From contig JAJEKV010000044.1 in assembly GCA_021234155.1 (NCBI GenBank), positions 9,272,777 through 9,336,776 of the forward strand: a stretch of DNA of 64,000 nucleotides, written 5' to 3'. Source of the stretch: Isoetes taiwanensis. Lineage: Eukaryota; Streptophyta; Lycopodiopsida; Isoetales; Isoetaceae. This document shows, piece after piece, positions 55,171-64,000 of this stretch. Each line of letters opens with the position of its first letter. The stretch's first letter is position 1. Both the position numbers and the translations under genes were made by a program. The notes under the pieces are model-generated. The model saw only the letters and a list, made by a program, of their open reading frames with translations, was not told where the DNA came from and did not search any database.

Positions 55171-55490
55171 ATTAGCGGCCGCCCAATTTACTTGGTCCAA
55201 ATGTAAATAGGCAAAAGCATTAATCGCCTTGCATCGGGCAAAGCACACAACCCAATGTAAATTGGCCGCCCAATTTCTTCTATGTCCCGCGGTGGGAAGA
55301 CATGAGCTTACAGGTCATGGTTTGGCCATAAGACATGGATGACATGCACGCGGAAATGCCATTAAAGTAAACTGGGTCAGCCGAAATGGATCCCCGTTTA
55401 ATTTGGCAAATAAAAGCAAACCGGGCGGGCGCCCAAAATGGATGTCAGACACGGCAAGTGTTCATAGTAAAGTGGGCCCGCCCACGTTTA

Positions 55491-56960
55491 TCCCTGTGTG
55501 TTTTGGGAGGGCTACACAATATTGGCTGGTTTTGAAGAGTGTCGAACTTAACTCCCCACGGTGGACATCCATATGTATCAAACTTGCACCGACTTATGAA
55601 AAATCAATCTTACAAGCATCCATTTGATGGGCCATAGAGAGAGAATTATACAATGAGACTCCTCTCAGGTACTAGCCCGCCAATGTGGCATGAAGTCTAA
55701 AACCTGACAAGTAGATTTCTTGTAGAATTTGAATAAGGTGGAAGGATGCACCGCAAACTAGCAAAGCCGGGGACGTAAATTGAATCAGTGTGCCGACATC
55801 ACTAAAAACATCTTGCAAAAATGTTGCACTAGTCGAAAGCAAACAAGATTCATAACAAGAAACAAAGTCCAAGATCACAAATCTAGCTTAGTTAAGAAAA
55901 ATTACCTTTGAGTCGGTGGCGCCATGTAAGACCTTCGACAAAAGTATATTAAAGTAGGCTCAAGAATGAAGGCTTCCAAAAACAGAGGGCACTAGAAATA
56001 AATGGGGAATTTAAGATCGATTTGAATCACTCAACAAATTCAAATTCAGAACCAAATTCTCCCCATTTGTATGCATTTATTAGGGGCAAACTTTATTAAC
56101 GCTATTGGGGACACGTGCAGGTGTCATTAAATGTAGCTCACGATGCGTGCATTCGAATATTTTGAATTTCATATTTGAATTGTGTACCCTTTAATACTTT
56201 CACATACGGTATGCCATGTGGCCTACATATTGGTGGAGGAGGGATTTCGAGGTGGCGCCTGTGGCACCTTCATTATTTTCTGAGCTCTGCGAAATTAATT
56301 ATGGATCTAGAACGGTCCATTATAACCTAGGACCTGGACACTTGTCGCTAGCCGGGTGCAATGTGAGTGCATGCCTCACTTATAAATATTCCTTTCTCTC
56401 GGATAAACCGCATTTTCATCAGTTTCTTGATTCGCTAAAACAGCCTCCTTATCACGATATCATCGGACAACAACTAAGGAGAAGGCGCCAAATTTATATT
56501 GGTTATGGAAAGTCGCTTCAACGAAAGGTAATGCTTGCATCAATCGGGCGGGTTGATGTCAATGTTTATTTATTTTTTAATAATGCTTCCTAAGACGACA
56601 TGGCATCCATTCTGTCTTTTCCATCTGTTCTTCGTGTTTGAAAAGAAGCTTGCTCCTATTCATTCAAGGTCCGACCGGGTTACCGCAATAATGATCTTTT
56701 TCCTTCTAATCCCTCTCTATTCTATCCTTCTAATCAACTATCTTATGTGCCGGATATTCGAGCCACCTAGACTTGTTTCCCCACCTTCTTTTCTCAAGCT
56801 ATTTCTCGACAATGATGATTTCAGCATGAAAAGGTCCGGATAGTCGATCCACCTAACCTTGTTTCCTTGATTACATTAGGCTCTCATTCAATTTTTTTGA
56901 TGACTCCTTTCGCCAGAATCGTGTTGGAAACTTGAAGTAGGTCACTTGCGTTCCCTTCGC
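55491..56960. other. No gene recognised; possible promoter for a plus-strand gene
   Basis: CTTATAAATATTCC at 56377-56390 resembles a TATA box. It is followed by a frame SDKPHFHQFLDSLKQPPYHD and, after QRK, a donor-like AAAG|GTAATG at 56527. This might be the first exon of the anonymous plus-strand gene downstream, but nothing confirms it. Confidence 0.25.
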
Positions 56961-57466
56961 CAAAACCGGCGGCCGCCCTGTTTCATTGCTAATAACTTCT
57001 TTCAGCAGGAACTGTGTTGGAAAGTCGAACAATGTCACCTTCATTCCCGCTCTCTAAATCGGGCGTGCGCCCTATTTCGCTCTGAGCAGATCACTTGCAT
57101 GGAAGTCGAAGCACCTCTACTTCCTTCCCCTTCATTGAGTTCGGCGGCCGCCCAGTTTCAACTGCAAGGACAGTAAATTGGGCCTCCACAGTGAAGGTTG
57201 TCGGCCTGGTGCCTAGTACCGGGCCTAGCAAATTGGGCGGACGCCCAATTTCAGAAGGGCATGCCTCTCCCCTAGCGCCACCCTGAACCATTCCTACTAA
57301 CTTTCAAGTCACTAAATTGGGCGGGCGCCCTATTTGGCTTAAATGTATGCCCACGTTACTTTCCGTAAGCTGTACTCACTTCAAGTTTGATGCAATGCAG
57401 GAGTAATGGCAAGGACAAAATCGATTTGCCCGCGATGCCCGCTATGGGTTCGCTTGCCGCAGTCTG

Positions 57467-57970
57467 TTGTCGCTGCTTAAAGAGACAGAGGAGGATGTGA
57501 CATTTGAAGGAATTGAAGTAGTTCCAGAAGATATCACTTCTGTTGCTGACAAGTACACATGGTGCATTGAAATTGGTAACGTAAATCCAAGTCCCAAGAC
57601 AAACCATCTGAAGGATTTATGTTTATATTTTGCCGTGCCTGGGACAAAGAAGACAAGCAATATCGGGATAGCAATTGATATGGGGATAAACGCAGGTACG
57701 AGGGAGATAGAAGTTTTGTGGAAGACGATTGGACAAGTGCTTCCGCTTACAGGTGCTACCCCCGCCACGTATGACCTTTCCTTTAATGTCGGTAAGCATA
57801 ACCGAAAATCAAAACCGTGGCGCCGCAGCGGGTTGGCGTTCTGACTCATATGAGAGCTTGGAAAAACCGGAATTAGAAAAGCCGGAGATGTTATTGACGG
57901 GTTTCTACAAATGTGGGGATTCTGAACACAAGGTACCAGTCGAAGGCACAGATCTGATAATATCATGGGA
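57467..57970 (+). CDS. Anonymous ORF, candidate exon of a plus-strand gene
   Basis: The frame reads KETEEDVTFEGIEVVPEDIT and then SVADKYTWCIEIGNVNPSPK, with non-random, soluble-protein-like composition to 57844. A second frame continues (SYESLEKPELEKPEMLLTGF) to about 57992 after a shift. There is no good ATG at the start, so an upstream exon is expected. An acceptor-like ATGCAG| lies at 57401. The product is not recognised. Confidence 0.35.
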
Positions 57971-57992
57971 AGGCTCCACCAAAAGTGTATGA

Positions 57993-59750
57993 CACGGCCC
58001 GGTTGAAGTCTCTTTACACTGAAAGTTACCAAAAAGGGAGACGCAGAGAAGTCTAAGGTAGGTGACAAAGGCATCGCTACAAAGAAGAAGAGATCGCCTT
58101 TGACAACAAACCCCTCAAAGATTGAGATGCCCATTTGTCATGCTTGAGGTATGCAAAAGAGACCAAGATCCTCCGAACGGAGCAACACTTCCGGAGAATC
58201 TAATGAACATTCTCCGATCTTCGGTTGAAGAAGAGAAAAGGGCAGAGGATCAAGCGGGCACCTCCCATAAGACATTTAAGATGTCCCACTCCGCCTCGAG
58301 TCCATCCGACAAGCGAGGGGGATGGAAACGGCTTAGCTTATAGTGCGAGAGGGGGATCACCGCCAATTGTACAAAGATACCCTCCACGGGGAGTTAATAC
58401 GGTGAAAGTAAGCTGAATTATCTCGAGCCGATGTTAAACATCAAGCAAAGGGAGAGGATTTACCCACTTGGTGTAGGATTCAAATTGAGGTCGACATATT
58501 CAAGATGCATCAAGCACCCTCGCAAACATGACTTGCGTGGTCATCAGTACTGAACACGCGTGCATACCCTTTATGAATCTTTCATAACTATGCAAATGCA
58601 TCCTCCTTGTGCGCATGTCGTTCCGCTTTGACCCTTCAATGTGTCGCTATTAAATGGAAAAGAGCAAGTGATTTGGATAATGCGCAGTTCGGATCGTTAA
58701 TGGAAATCACACTACGTACCGTTGCTCGATCCTTGTGAACTGTGCATTGGAATGGCCTCCGAAAGGAGCCATTTGAAAGATTTGATATTTTTCTTTTATG
58801 CGAAGAGAAAGTGTGGTAATCGGCTGGAAACCTAACTCCAACGGAATATGTTAAGGTCAGCCAGAAACAAATGATATCATAGTGAAGACAATTCACAGAT
58901 GTCTTTGAGGAGGTCCAAAGAACTCAAGTAATCGTTGGGGAACTCTATGGCAAGCCCAAGAAAGGAAAAGCGTGGTCAATCAACTAAGCGCTTACTCGTA
59001 GTTATGTCCCCATTAAGCAAAAATCAAAAGCCCGCCCAATTTCAACCATCCAATTGCTCTTCTAATCTCTTCTAATGTATGCACCTCAATCGACTTCACT
59101 CCAAATAGGGCGCCAGCCGAATTTCATAGCCTTCATGCCCTGCCCATATTGTAGTTTAGTCTAATTCTACCGCTGCCTCAAGTTGTCTTACACTATCTTT
59201 TGTTCGGCAGGAATGGCTAGCTATAGCAAAGCGTGCACTCTCAAGAATAAGAGCATGCGGACTATGATTATTTCGCCTATCTTGACGTAAGAAACTTGGA
59301 ATATGTGCAATTTCGAAGTCGCCTAACCGCTTTTACGAGGACGAAAGTCAAGGATGAGAATGGCGAAAAGAATTGAAGTCAAGGATCGCCTACGGATGTT
59401 CACAAACAATTTTGCCTACCGATGAAGTCTATGCACCCCATGGATTTTGCAGAGGTTAATGAGGGAGATCATGGCAGGCAAAGACGCTCATCAAGGCCAC
59501 AAGGTTTATAAAGGAAGGCGGTCTTGAAGACTAGAGCGCAAGAATTAAGGAAGATTGGCATTGTTGATTGTTGCATTACTGAAATATCTAAGAGAGGTGA
59601 AGAAGTTGAAAGTTGAAAATATGGATGAAGTAAGACAGTTTCATCCCATATTCACAGAGAACCTCATGCTAATGTTTGCAAACATTATCGTGGATTGACC
59701 TGAGAGTCTGAAAGAAGCCGAGAAGGAAAATCTACGGAGACTCTTATTAC
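57993..59750 (+). other. Unassigned; scattered coding-like fragments
   Basis: Short plus-strand stretches such as EPFERFDIFLL (about 58760) and QRTQVIVGELYGKPKKGKAW (about 58917) look translated but sit in different frames separated by stops. This would fit a decayed multi-exon gene of a mobile element. Confidence 0.25.
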
Positions 59751-59754
59751 AAAA

Positions 59755-60443
59755 GTGAGCGAATACCTCCGGGACCGCTTGAAGAGGGTTCAAAGGCTTT
59801 CAAATGCCTCACCCGTCAGTCCACTAGGGATTTGTGTTAATGTCGCCAACACATCAAGACGCCTTATTGATGTGACTTTAGGAACCATATTAAATGGTCC
59901 GGTGGAGGAGTATCGTAAATTCATGGATCAGATTAGTATCCTAACGGACCAGCAGCTTGTGTATTGATTACCATATTTATAAACCCCAGCATTTGAACGA
60001 AAGTGCTTGGCTGCAATGAAAACTATAGATGGCGGTAGCCGGGTGTGGATTGGAGCATACCAGATCCAAAAGCAAAGTCGTGGTCAACCTCCGAGTTCGT
60101 GGAGCTTTCGAGTCTTGTGTTGGTCATGCACGTGGCCCGAGACCAAGCGGCATCTCCCCGCACCGATGACTTGAATCTATGCTTTATACAAAGTGACCAT
60201 CACGTAAAGAAGATTCAAAATTTCCACAAAGACCTTAAGGAGGCAGAGGATATCGCGAAGAAATTACCCGACGAGGAGTGCTCTAAGGTAATATTTTTGA
60301 AATATGGCGGCCGCCCAATTTTTTTTTTTGTTGAAGGCAAGTTTTTATTTAAAAATAATGAATGGTACAAAAACCTTATTAGGACCCCTCAAAGGGCCGA
60401 TAGGAAGAATTTACCCATAACAACTATGATGACAATGGTTTGA
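59755..60443 (+). CDS. Anonymous plus-strand ORF pair, candidate exons
   Basis: 59755-59967 encodes SEYLRDRLKRVQRLSNASPV and on to VANTSRRLIDVTLGTI. 60045-60443 encodes MDWSIPDPKAKSWSTSEFVE and later DHHVKKIQNFHKDLKEAEDI, a helical segment. The second is interrupted by a palindrome copy (60302-60321) and a T10 run, so coding probably ends before 60300. No family is recognised. They lie on the strand opposite to the DUF7869-type gene, as in the 7.6-kb element. Confidence 0.3.
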
Positions 60444-62300
60444 TACAAAAGATTCAATATTCCGTTGAAGCCCCCGCTCAACTTCTTCCCTCTAAAAGCA
60501 AGTACTATGGGGACCTCAAACAAATTCCCGTGGCAAAGATTAGAGAAAGCGATCGCCCTCTTCCCGCTCAAAAGTCGTACTACACAGGGAGTGTGGTTCC
60601 CGGGCCTAAACCCCTTTGCATCTGCTCCAATGCCAAAAAAGTTGTTGTTGTCCTTCAAGACCAGATCAAGCTTTGAAGCCCATATGCTCAAGATTAGCAG
60701 CTGAAACTGTTGAGGCCTGTTCCATTGGCATCAAAAGAAGAGTTCTCGTTGATGATGAATCAATAATCACCTATGCTCCACCCCCGAAAGATGTAAGAAC
60801 AAGCAATCAAAGAAGAAGCGGGCTTCAACCCCGCTATTAACTTGGCCAGAAATCCAATTATTTTGAGTTACTAGATGGAGTTCCCTCACTTTTCCAGCCT
60901 GTACTAAGGGAGGTAGCCTCCACTTCTTCCCCCAAAATTAATGAACGGTCAGGCCTTTGGTCCACCTGCTTAACTATACCGCTAATGCCCTTACATGGGT
61001 TATTGATTCACTTACAGCTCTATGCAGCAATGAGACAACCTGTGTCTCCATACTGGATTACCCCGCTTAGAAATCTTGATTTAATGACAACAAAGAGACC
61101 TCGATTTAGATGCCAAGCTTCCCGGCGTGATGGGGGAGCAAAAAGCACAAAGAGTAACTCACAATATATCGAACGTGAAAGCTCAGAATGTGCCAAGGTG
61201 CACGCATCGCCGGAGAGAGTATATCCGCTATTAACTCGCTGAAAACCGATGAGCCAAGACAAGCAACACGTAGCTCGCGAACAAGATGCGCATCAAAATC
61301 GGTTTGGGCCCAACCTCGCAGTAATGAGTGCGTGCCTTGAAAACCGCAGTAAAGGAGCGTGAGCACATGCCCCGGAAGTGCTATTTCCTCCTCGCTATAC
61401 CACGCTGAGTGCGGTAGAACATGCCGGCCGATTCCTTCGCTATTCCACGAAATAAAATACATGCCAAGAAAACTCATCTAACTTACCAAGAGAACCCTCC
61501 GGACCAAAATCATCAAGCATTTGTGCTCGCCATACCCAAACGTAAAACAGAACTCCGGATGCCCACCGCAATACCAAGAACCGTGGACTCTACCAAGCCG
61601 CTTTGAATGGCGCAGGGTGCAGAGCCCTCGCACTTTCTCAAGGCCCACCCTTTGCTCAGGTCGCGAAGAAACGGGCGCGGCCTTGCCGACGCCTCTAGCC
61701 GCCATTGCACCGACGTTCCCCGGCCGACGGCCGCCTAATTAATGTTGCTTTTGCTGAAATATTTTCTTTCAAAGATATTGGTTGTATCGTCCGTGGGGTG
61801 ATAAGATTTGCGGCTGGTGGTCCGGACCTCTCATTCGAATCAACTATGTGCCAAGACATGCACATATTTGGTGCGGAAACTCATGATGGAGGGTTGCGGT
61901 GTCCTTTGATTTTTTCCGAGGGCTCATTCACCGCGGCAAAGACTATGTGAAGGATACAAAGCAACTTCATTCGAGATGCAGGAGACCCTACTCAAGCTAG
62001 TGCAGATCTTCGATCAATTGGAAATAATGTTGGACGAAAATAAATCATTGGCCTGGCCGGAGTAGAAGATTGCAGAGGGCAAGAAGAAGAAATCAGTTCC
62101 AAGCCTCCACAGCCACAAATGATTGCCCCGGGTCACCAAATCCATTCCCCGCCGGGATCGTTCGCCAGAACAGCTTGCGGTCCACGCCACTGAGTAAGGA
62201 TTCCCTTGCGAGATCAAATAAAGAAGGCTGCGCAGGATTAGGAAGTAAGGATCTATCCATCTTCCGAATTAAAAAGATAGAATTAATATCTGCGTCAAGG
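60444..62300. other. Unassigned
   Basis: Many short frames on both strands, none with a motif. GC content rises at 61500-61740. One palindrome copy lies at 61721-61742. A plus-strand stretch at 61741-61950 (EIFSFKDIGCIVRGVIRFAA and on) is continuous but unrecognised. Confidence 0.3.
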
Positions 62301-62307
62301 AACCCAA

Positions 62308-62664
62308 ATGGTGAACACTCAGGATGTCATTGACGCCAGCTCGAAATTCAATGATATAGTGGACAATGATCGTGAGGAATCCATCGTGAAGGACACACCT
62401 CAAAGTCAGCAGGAAAAAGAACCAGAGAAAGCTCAAGATGATGACGAGGAAGAAAATCAGGTACACAACGTTGACAGAATAATGGATGACGAGAAGGAGA
62501 TGGGTGACATAGAGATAGGGCAGGGAGGGCCAGATGAAGAAGGTGGCTCCCTGAGCAATGAAGAGTTCATAAACAAGATGGAAGCTATAAAGGAAGCTGC
62601 CATGCAACAACAAGATCAACTTCATGACGTCGACAACACTGAGGAGAACCCCCCAGATCCGTGA
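62308..62664 (+). CDS. Acidic 118-aa ORF, candidate last exon
   Basis: The frame opens at an ATG (62308) and is strongly biased to Glu, Asp, Gln and Lys (for example KAQDDDEEENQ and NEEFINKMEAIKEAAMQQQ), ending at TGA 62664. A palindrome copy follows 30 bases after the stop. Acidic low-complexity tails are common in nuclear proteins. No domain is visible. ATG and stop are credible, but it may be a C-terminal exon. Confidence 0.4.
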   Translation: MVNTQDVIDASSKFNDIVDNDREESIVKDTPQSQQEKEPEKAQDDDEEENQVHNVDRIMDDEKEMGDIEIGQGGPDEEGGSLSNEEFINKMEAIKEAAMQQQDQLHDVDNTEENPPDP

Positions 62665-62950
62665 AAAAACCTTAGTGATTCACAGAGTTGCTGAAATTGG
62701 GCGCCCGCCCAATTTCACAGTCACATATGTCGAATCTATGGTATATCATGTATTTTTCTATCTAAAGTAAAGCATAAAATCTTTTATCTGTAACATTTTG
62801 AGATCTTGAAATACAAAATTTTCATGTCAAGTTGTTCATTCTATTGGATCTAATTGCTTGTATTCTAATAGAAGTATGACATAATTGGCGGGAGCCCAAT
62901 TTCCCCAGCACTAGAAAGAGTTTATAGAAATTGGGCTGGGCTTCAATTTG

Positions 62951-63081
62951 AACCTTAAGGCTATCATGAAAGCAGCTTGAACATGAAGTCAAGTGGAACC
63001 GCCTTTACAAATTACAAAAAGCAAGAGTATTAATTACAATCCGATTACAACAACATGACTATCACATTACAACAATCTGAT
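62951..63081. other. No gene recognised
   Basis: AT-rich spacer 3' of the minus-strand small ORF. It contains two or three ATTACAA words. Confidence 0.3.
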
Positions 63082-63240
63082 CTAGGGGGACTCTTCTGAG
63101 TCATTTTCAGCAGCCACCCCAGAGATCTTTTCTATCATGTACATTTGATGCTCTCTATTCCATATCAGATGGATGATAACATCGAAGGGATCAGGATAAT
63201 GGCGAGGATTGAGACTCACAGTGGTCATCCAATCTTCCAT
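63082..63240 (-). CDS. Small ORF, member 1 of a divergent related pair
   Basis: From the ATG at 63240 the minus strand reads MEDWMTTVSLNPRHYPDPFD then VIIHLIWNREHQMYMIEKIS and ends at TAG 63082 after an acidic tail. The frame stays open upstream to 63288 and beyond, so this may be an exon. The core DW...FDVIIHLIW..E...Y.IEKI aligns with the plus-strand ORF at 63612-63797. The family is not recognised. Confidence 0.45.
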   Translation of the reverse strand: MEDWMTTVSLNPRHYPDPFDVIIHLIWNREHQMYMIEKISGVAAENDSEESP

Positions 63241-63611
63241 GGCTATTTCGCCAAGATCGCTTGAAGTTTTCGCGGATTCATCTTGCACGTAATGGAATCA
63301 CGCTCAGGACCAACAGGAGACCACATGGTTAGACTAAGGCCAAATTTGTTGGCCAACATTGGTTTGATATATATTTATACCAACCAAAATTATTGTTGGT
63401 ATTGTACACAATAATTATTGGATATACTTACACCAAATATGCGGCCCAATAATGTTACTTTTACAAAGGCTTCATCAATAATTACTTGGCTATAAGTATA
63501 GTCGCATTCGGTGCATAGCACAGCCCTTTCCTATGTCTCATACCGCTAGAGTTCTTGAGGAGGTCCCAATTGCCTCCACCTCCAGAGCATTTGGACACCC
63601 TCACTTGCCTC

Positions 63612-63797
63612 ATGACTTTCGACGACCTTCATGCATGCATTATCAAAGGGATCACCCTTGATACCTGGCTGCATGGTATAGCTACTGGTCGACCGAAAGA
63701 CTCCCCCGGCGAGTACCATGTTACTATCCATATTGTTTGGGTTCCGGAGCGCGATGCTTATGAGATTGACAAAATCACCAATAATTACAATCTATGA
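63612..63797 (+). CDS. Small ORF, member 2 of a divergent related pair
   Basis: From the ATG at 63612 the plus strand reads MTFDDLHACIIKGITLDTWL and continues GEYHVTIHIVWVPERDAYEI then DKITNNYNL, stop TGA at 63797. The spacing W-(17-18 residues)-V-x-IH-(L/I)-(I/V)-W-x3-E-x3-Y-x-I-(E/D)-KI is shared with the minus-strand ORF 370 bp away. The DNA between them is not an obvious inverted repeat, so the duplication is old and the protein similarity has outlived it, which suggests past selection. Confidence 0.45.
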   Translation: MTFDDLHACIIKGITLDTWLHGIATGRPKDSPGEYHVTIHIVWVPERDAYEIDKITNNYNL

Positions 63798-64000
63798 GAT
63801 GTATTTCATAAGTTCATAAGAATTTATATCTGATATGACTGTATTAGGTAGCATCCACACTTGGTCTCATAGTTTTCAAGTACTTTTAATTGCGTTCGAT
63901 TAATTATATTTGTGACAGTCTGTATTTCTATTTTCTCACAAGTCTAACGAAATTGGGCGTGCGCCCTATTTCCTTTGGATGCTTCTATTAAACTTTGTTC
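63798..64000. other. AT-rich window edge with one palindrome copy
   Basis: No gene recognised. The last palindrome copy lies at 63949-63973, and the family may continue past the window. Confidence 0.4.

Larger units (their letters stand above)
55175..63973. repeat. Dispersed family of ~24-bp GC-rich palindromes (about 18 copies)
   Basis: Consensus GAAATTGGGCG-NN-CGCCCAATTTC. Full or near-full copies lie at 55259-55276, 55418-55439, 57056-57078, 57230-57252, 57314-57335, 59102-59125, 62693-62716, 62881-62903, 62927-62950 and 63949-63973. Half or diverged copies lie at 55175-55190, 55471-55490, 56962-56984, 57139-57159, 57174-57187, 59026-59043, 60302-60321 and 61721-61742. Four copies carry CCCTATTT (or its complement AAATAGGG) in place of CCCAATTT, so there are at least two arm variants. 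Centres vary (CC, GA, GG, TG). I noticed none in the first 55 kb. Confidence 0.85.

Noticed and set aside
55175-63973. NotI-like GCGGCCGC words as cloning-vector traces
   Set aside because: Several palindrome copies contain GGCGGCCGCC, but they sit in a native consensus with AAATT flanks and many copies lack the site, so vector contamination is unlikely.

Overview
This window looks like repeat-rich nuclear DNA from a land plant. The evidence is spliced fragments of plant-type genes (an IBR3-like acyl-CoA dehydrogenase with GT-AG introns and one GC-AG intron), several decayed non-LTR retrotransposons, a tRNA-derived SINE, MITE-like and foldback elements, and long minisatellites. The LINE reverse transcriptases resemble those I associate with ferns, lycophytes and mosses, so a seedless plant with a large genome is my best guess, but that is inference only. 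I see no bacterial operons, rRNA genes, CRISPR arrays or intact tRNA genes. I see no gene that is clearly intact: nearly every recognisable coding stretch carries frameshifts or stops or is a fragment. Some of the indels could be assembly or sequencing error.

Layout. 0-8.3 kb: low-copy DNA with a LINE 3' end (3.1-3.5 kb), a diverged ~340-bp-spaced duplication (4.0-4.5 kb), a decayed LINE reverse transcriptase (4.7-5.6 kb), and a possible first exon of a mitochondrial-type protein on the minus strand (7.1-7.6 kb). 8.3-15.1 kb: a composite repeat block in which a ~19-bp minisatellite flanks a family of 779-bp repeats (one inverted, about 2.5 direct copies), with a ~0.5-kb MITE inside the first array and a (CT)n tract at the end. 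15.4-15.9 kb: a ~155-bp tandem repeat. 16.9-24 kb: a LINE on the minus strand with endonuclease, reverse transcriptase and a Cys-rich upstream ORF.

24.4-33.9 kb: a second LINE on the plus strand whose reverse transcriptase is split just before its YADD box by a ~7.6-kb element (24896-32487). That element has matching terminal inverted repeats. It carries a plus-strand region with a coiled-coil, a RING-like finger and an FCP1/NIF-like phosphatase domain, and a minus-strand spliced gene with the FAENY...HW motif of DUF7869-type, transposase-like proteins. A 767-bp relative with the same ends lies at 43328-44094, and a duplicated copy of its flanks at 47.24 kb preserves the empty site. I think this is an undescribed, or at least unusual, DNA transposon family, and it is the main finding.

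34-35.6 kb: a 1.65-kb almost pure polypyrimidine tract. 37.5-51.6 kb: duplicated segments, the acyl-CoA dehydrogenase fragment, a SINE with perfect target-site duplications, foldback elements and a 603-bp element with 24-bp perfect TIRs. 51.9-54.8 kb: a second DUF7869-type gene on the minus strand. 55-64 kb: anonymous plus-strand ORF pieces, a divergent pair of related small ORFs at the right edge, and about 18 copies of a short GC-rich palindrome (consensus GAAATTGGGCG-NN-CGCCCAATTTC) that I did not see elsewhere in the window.
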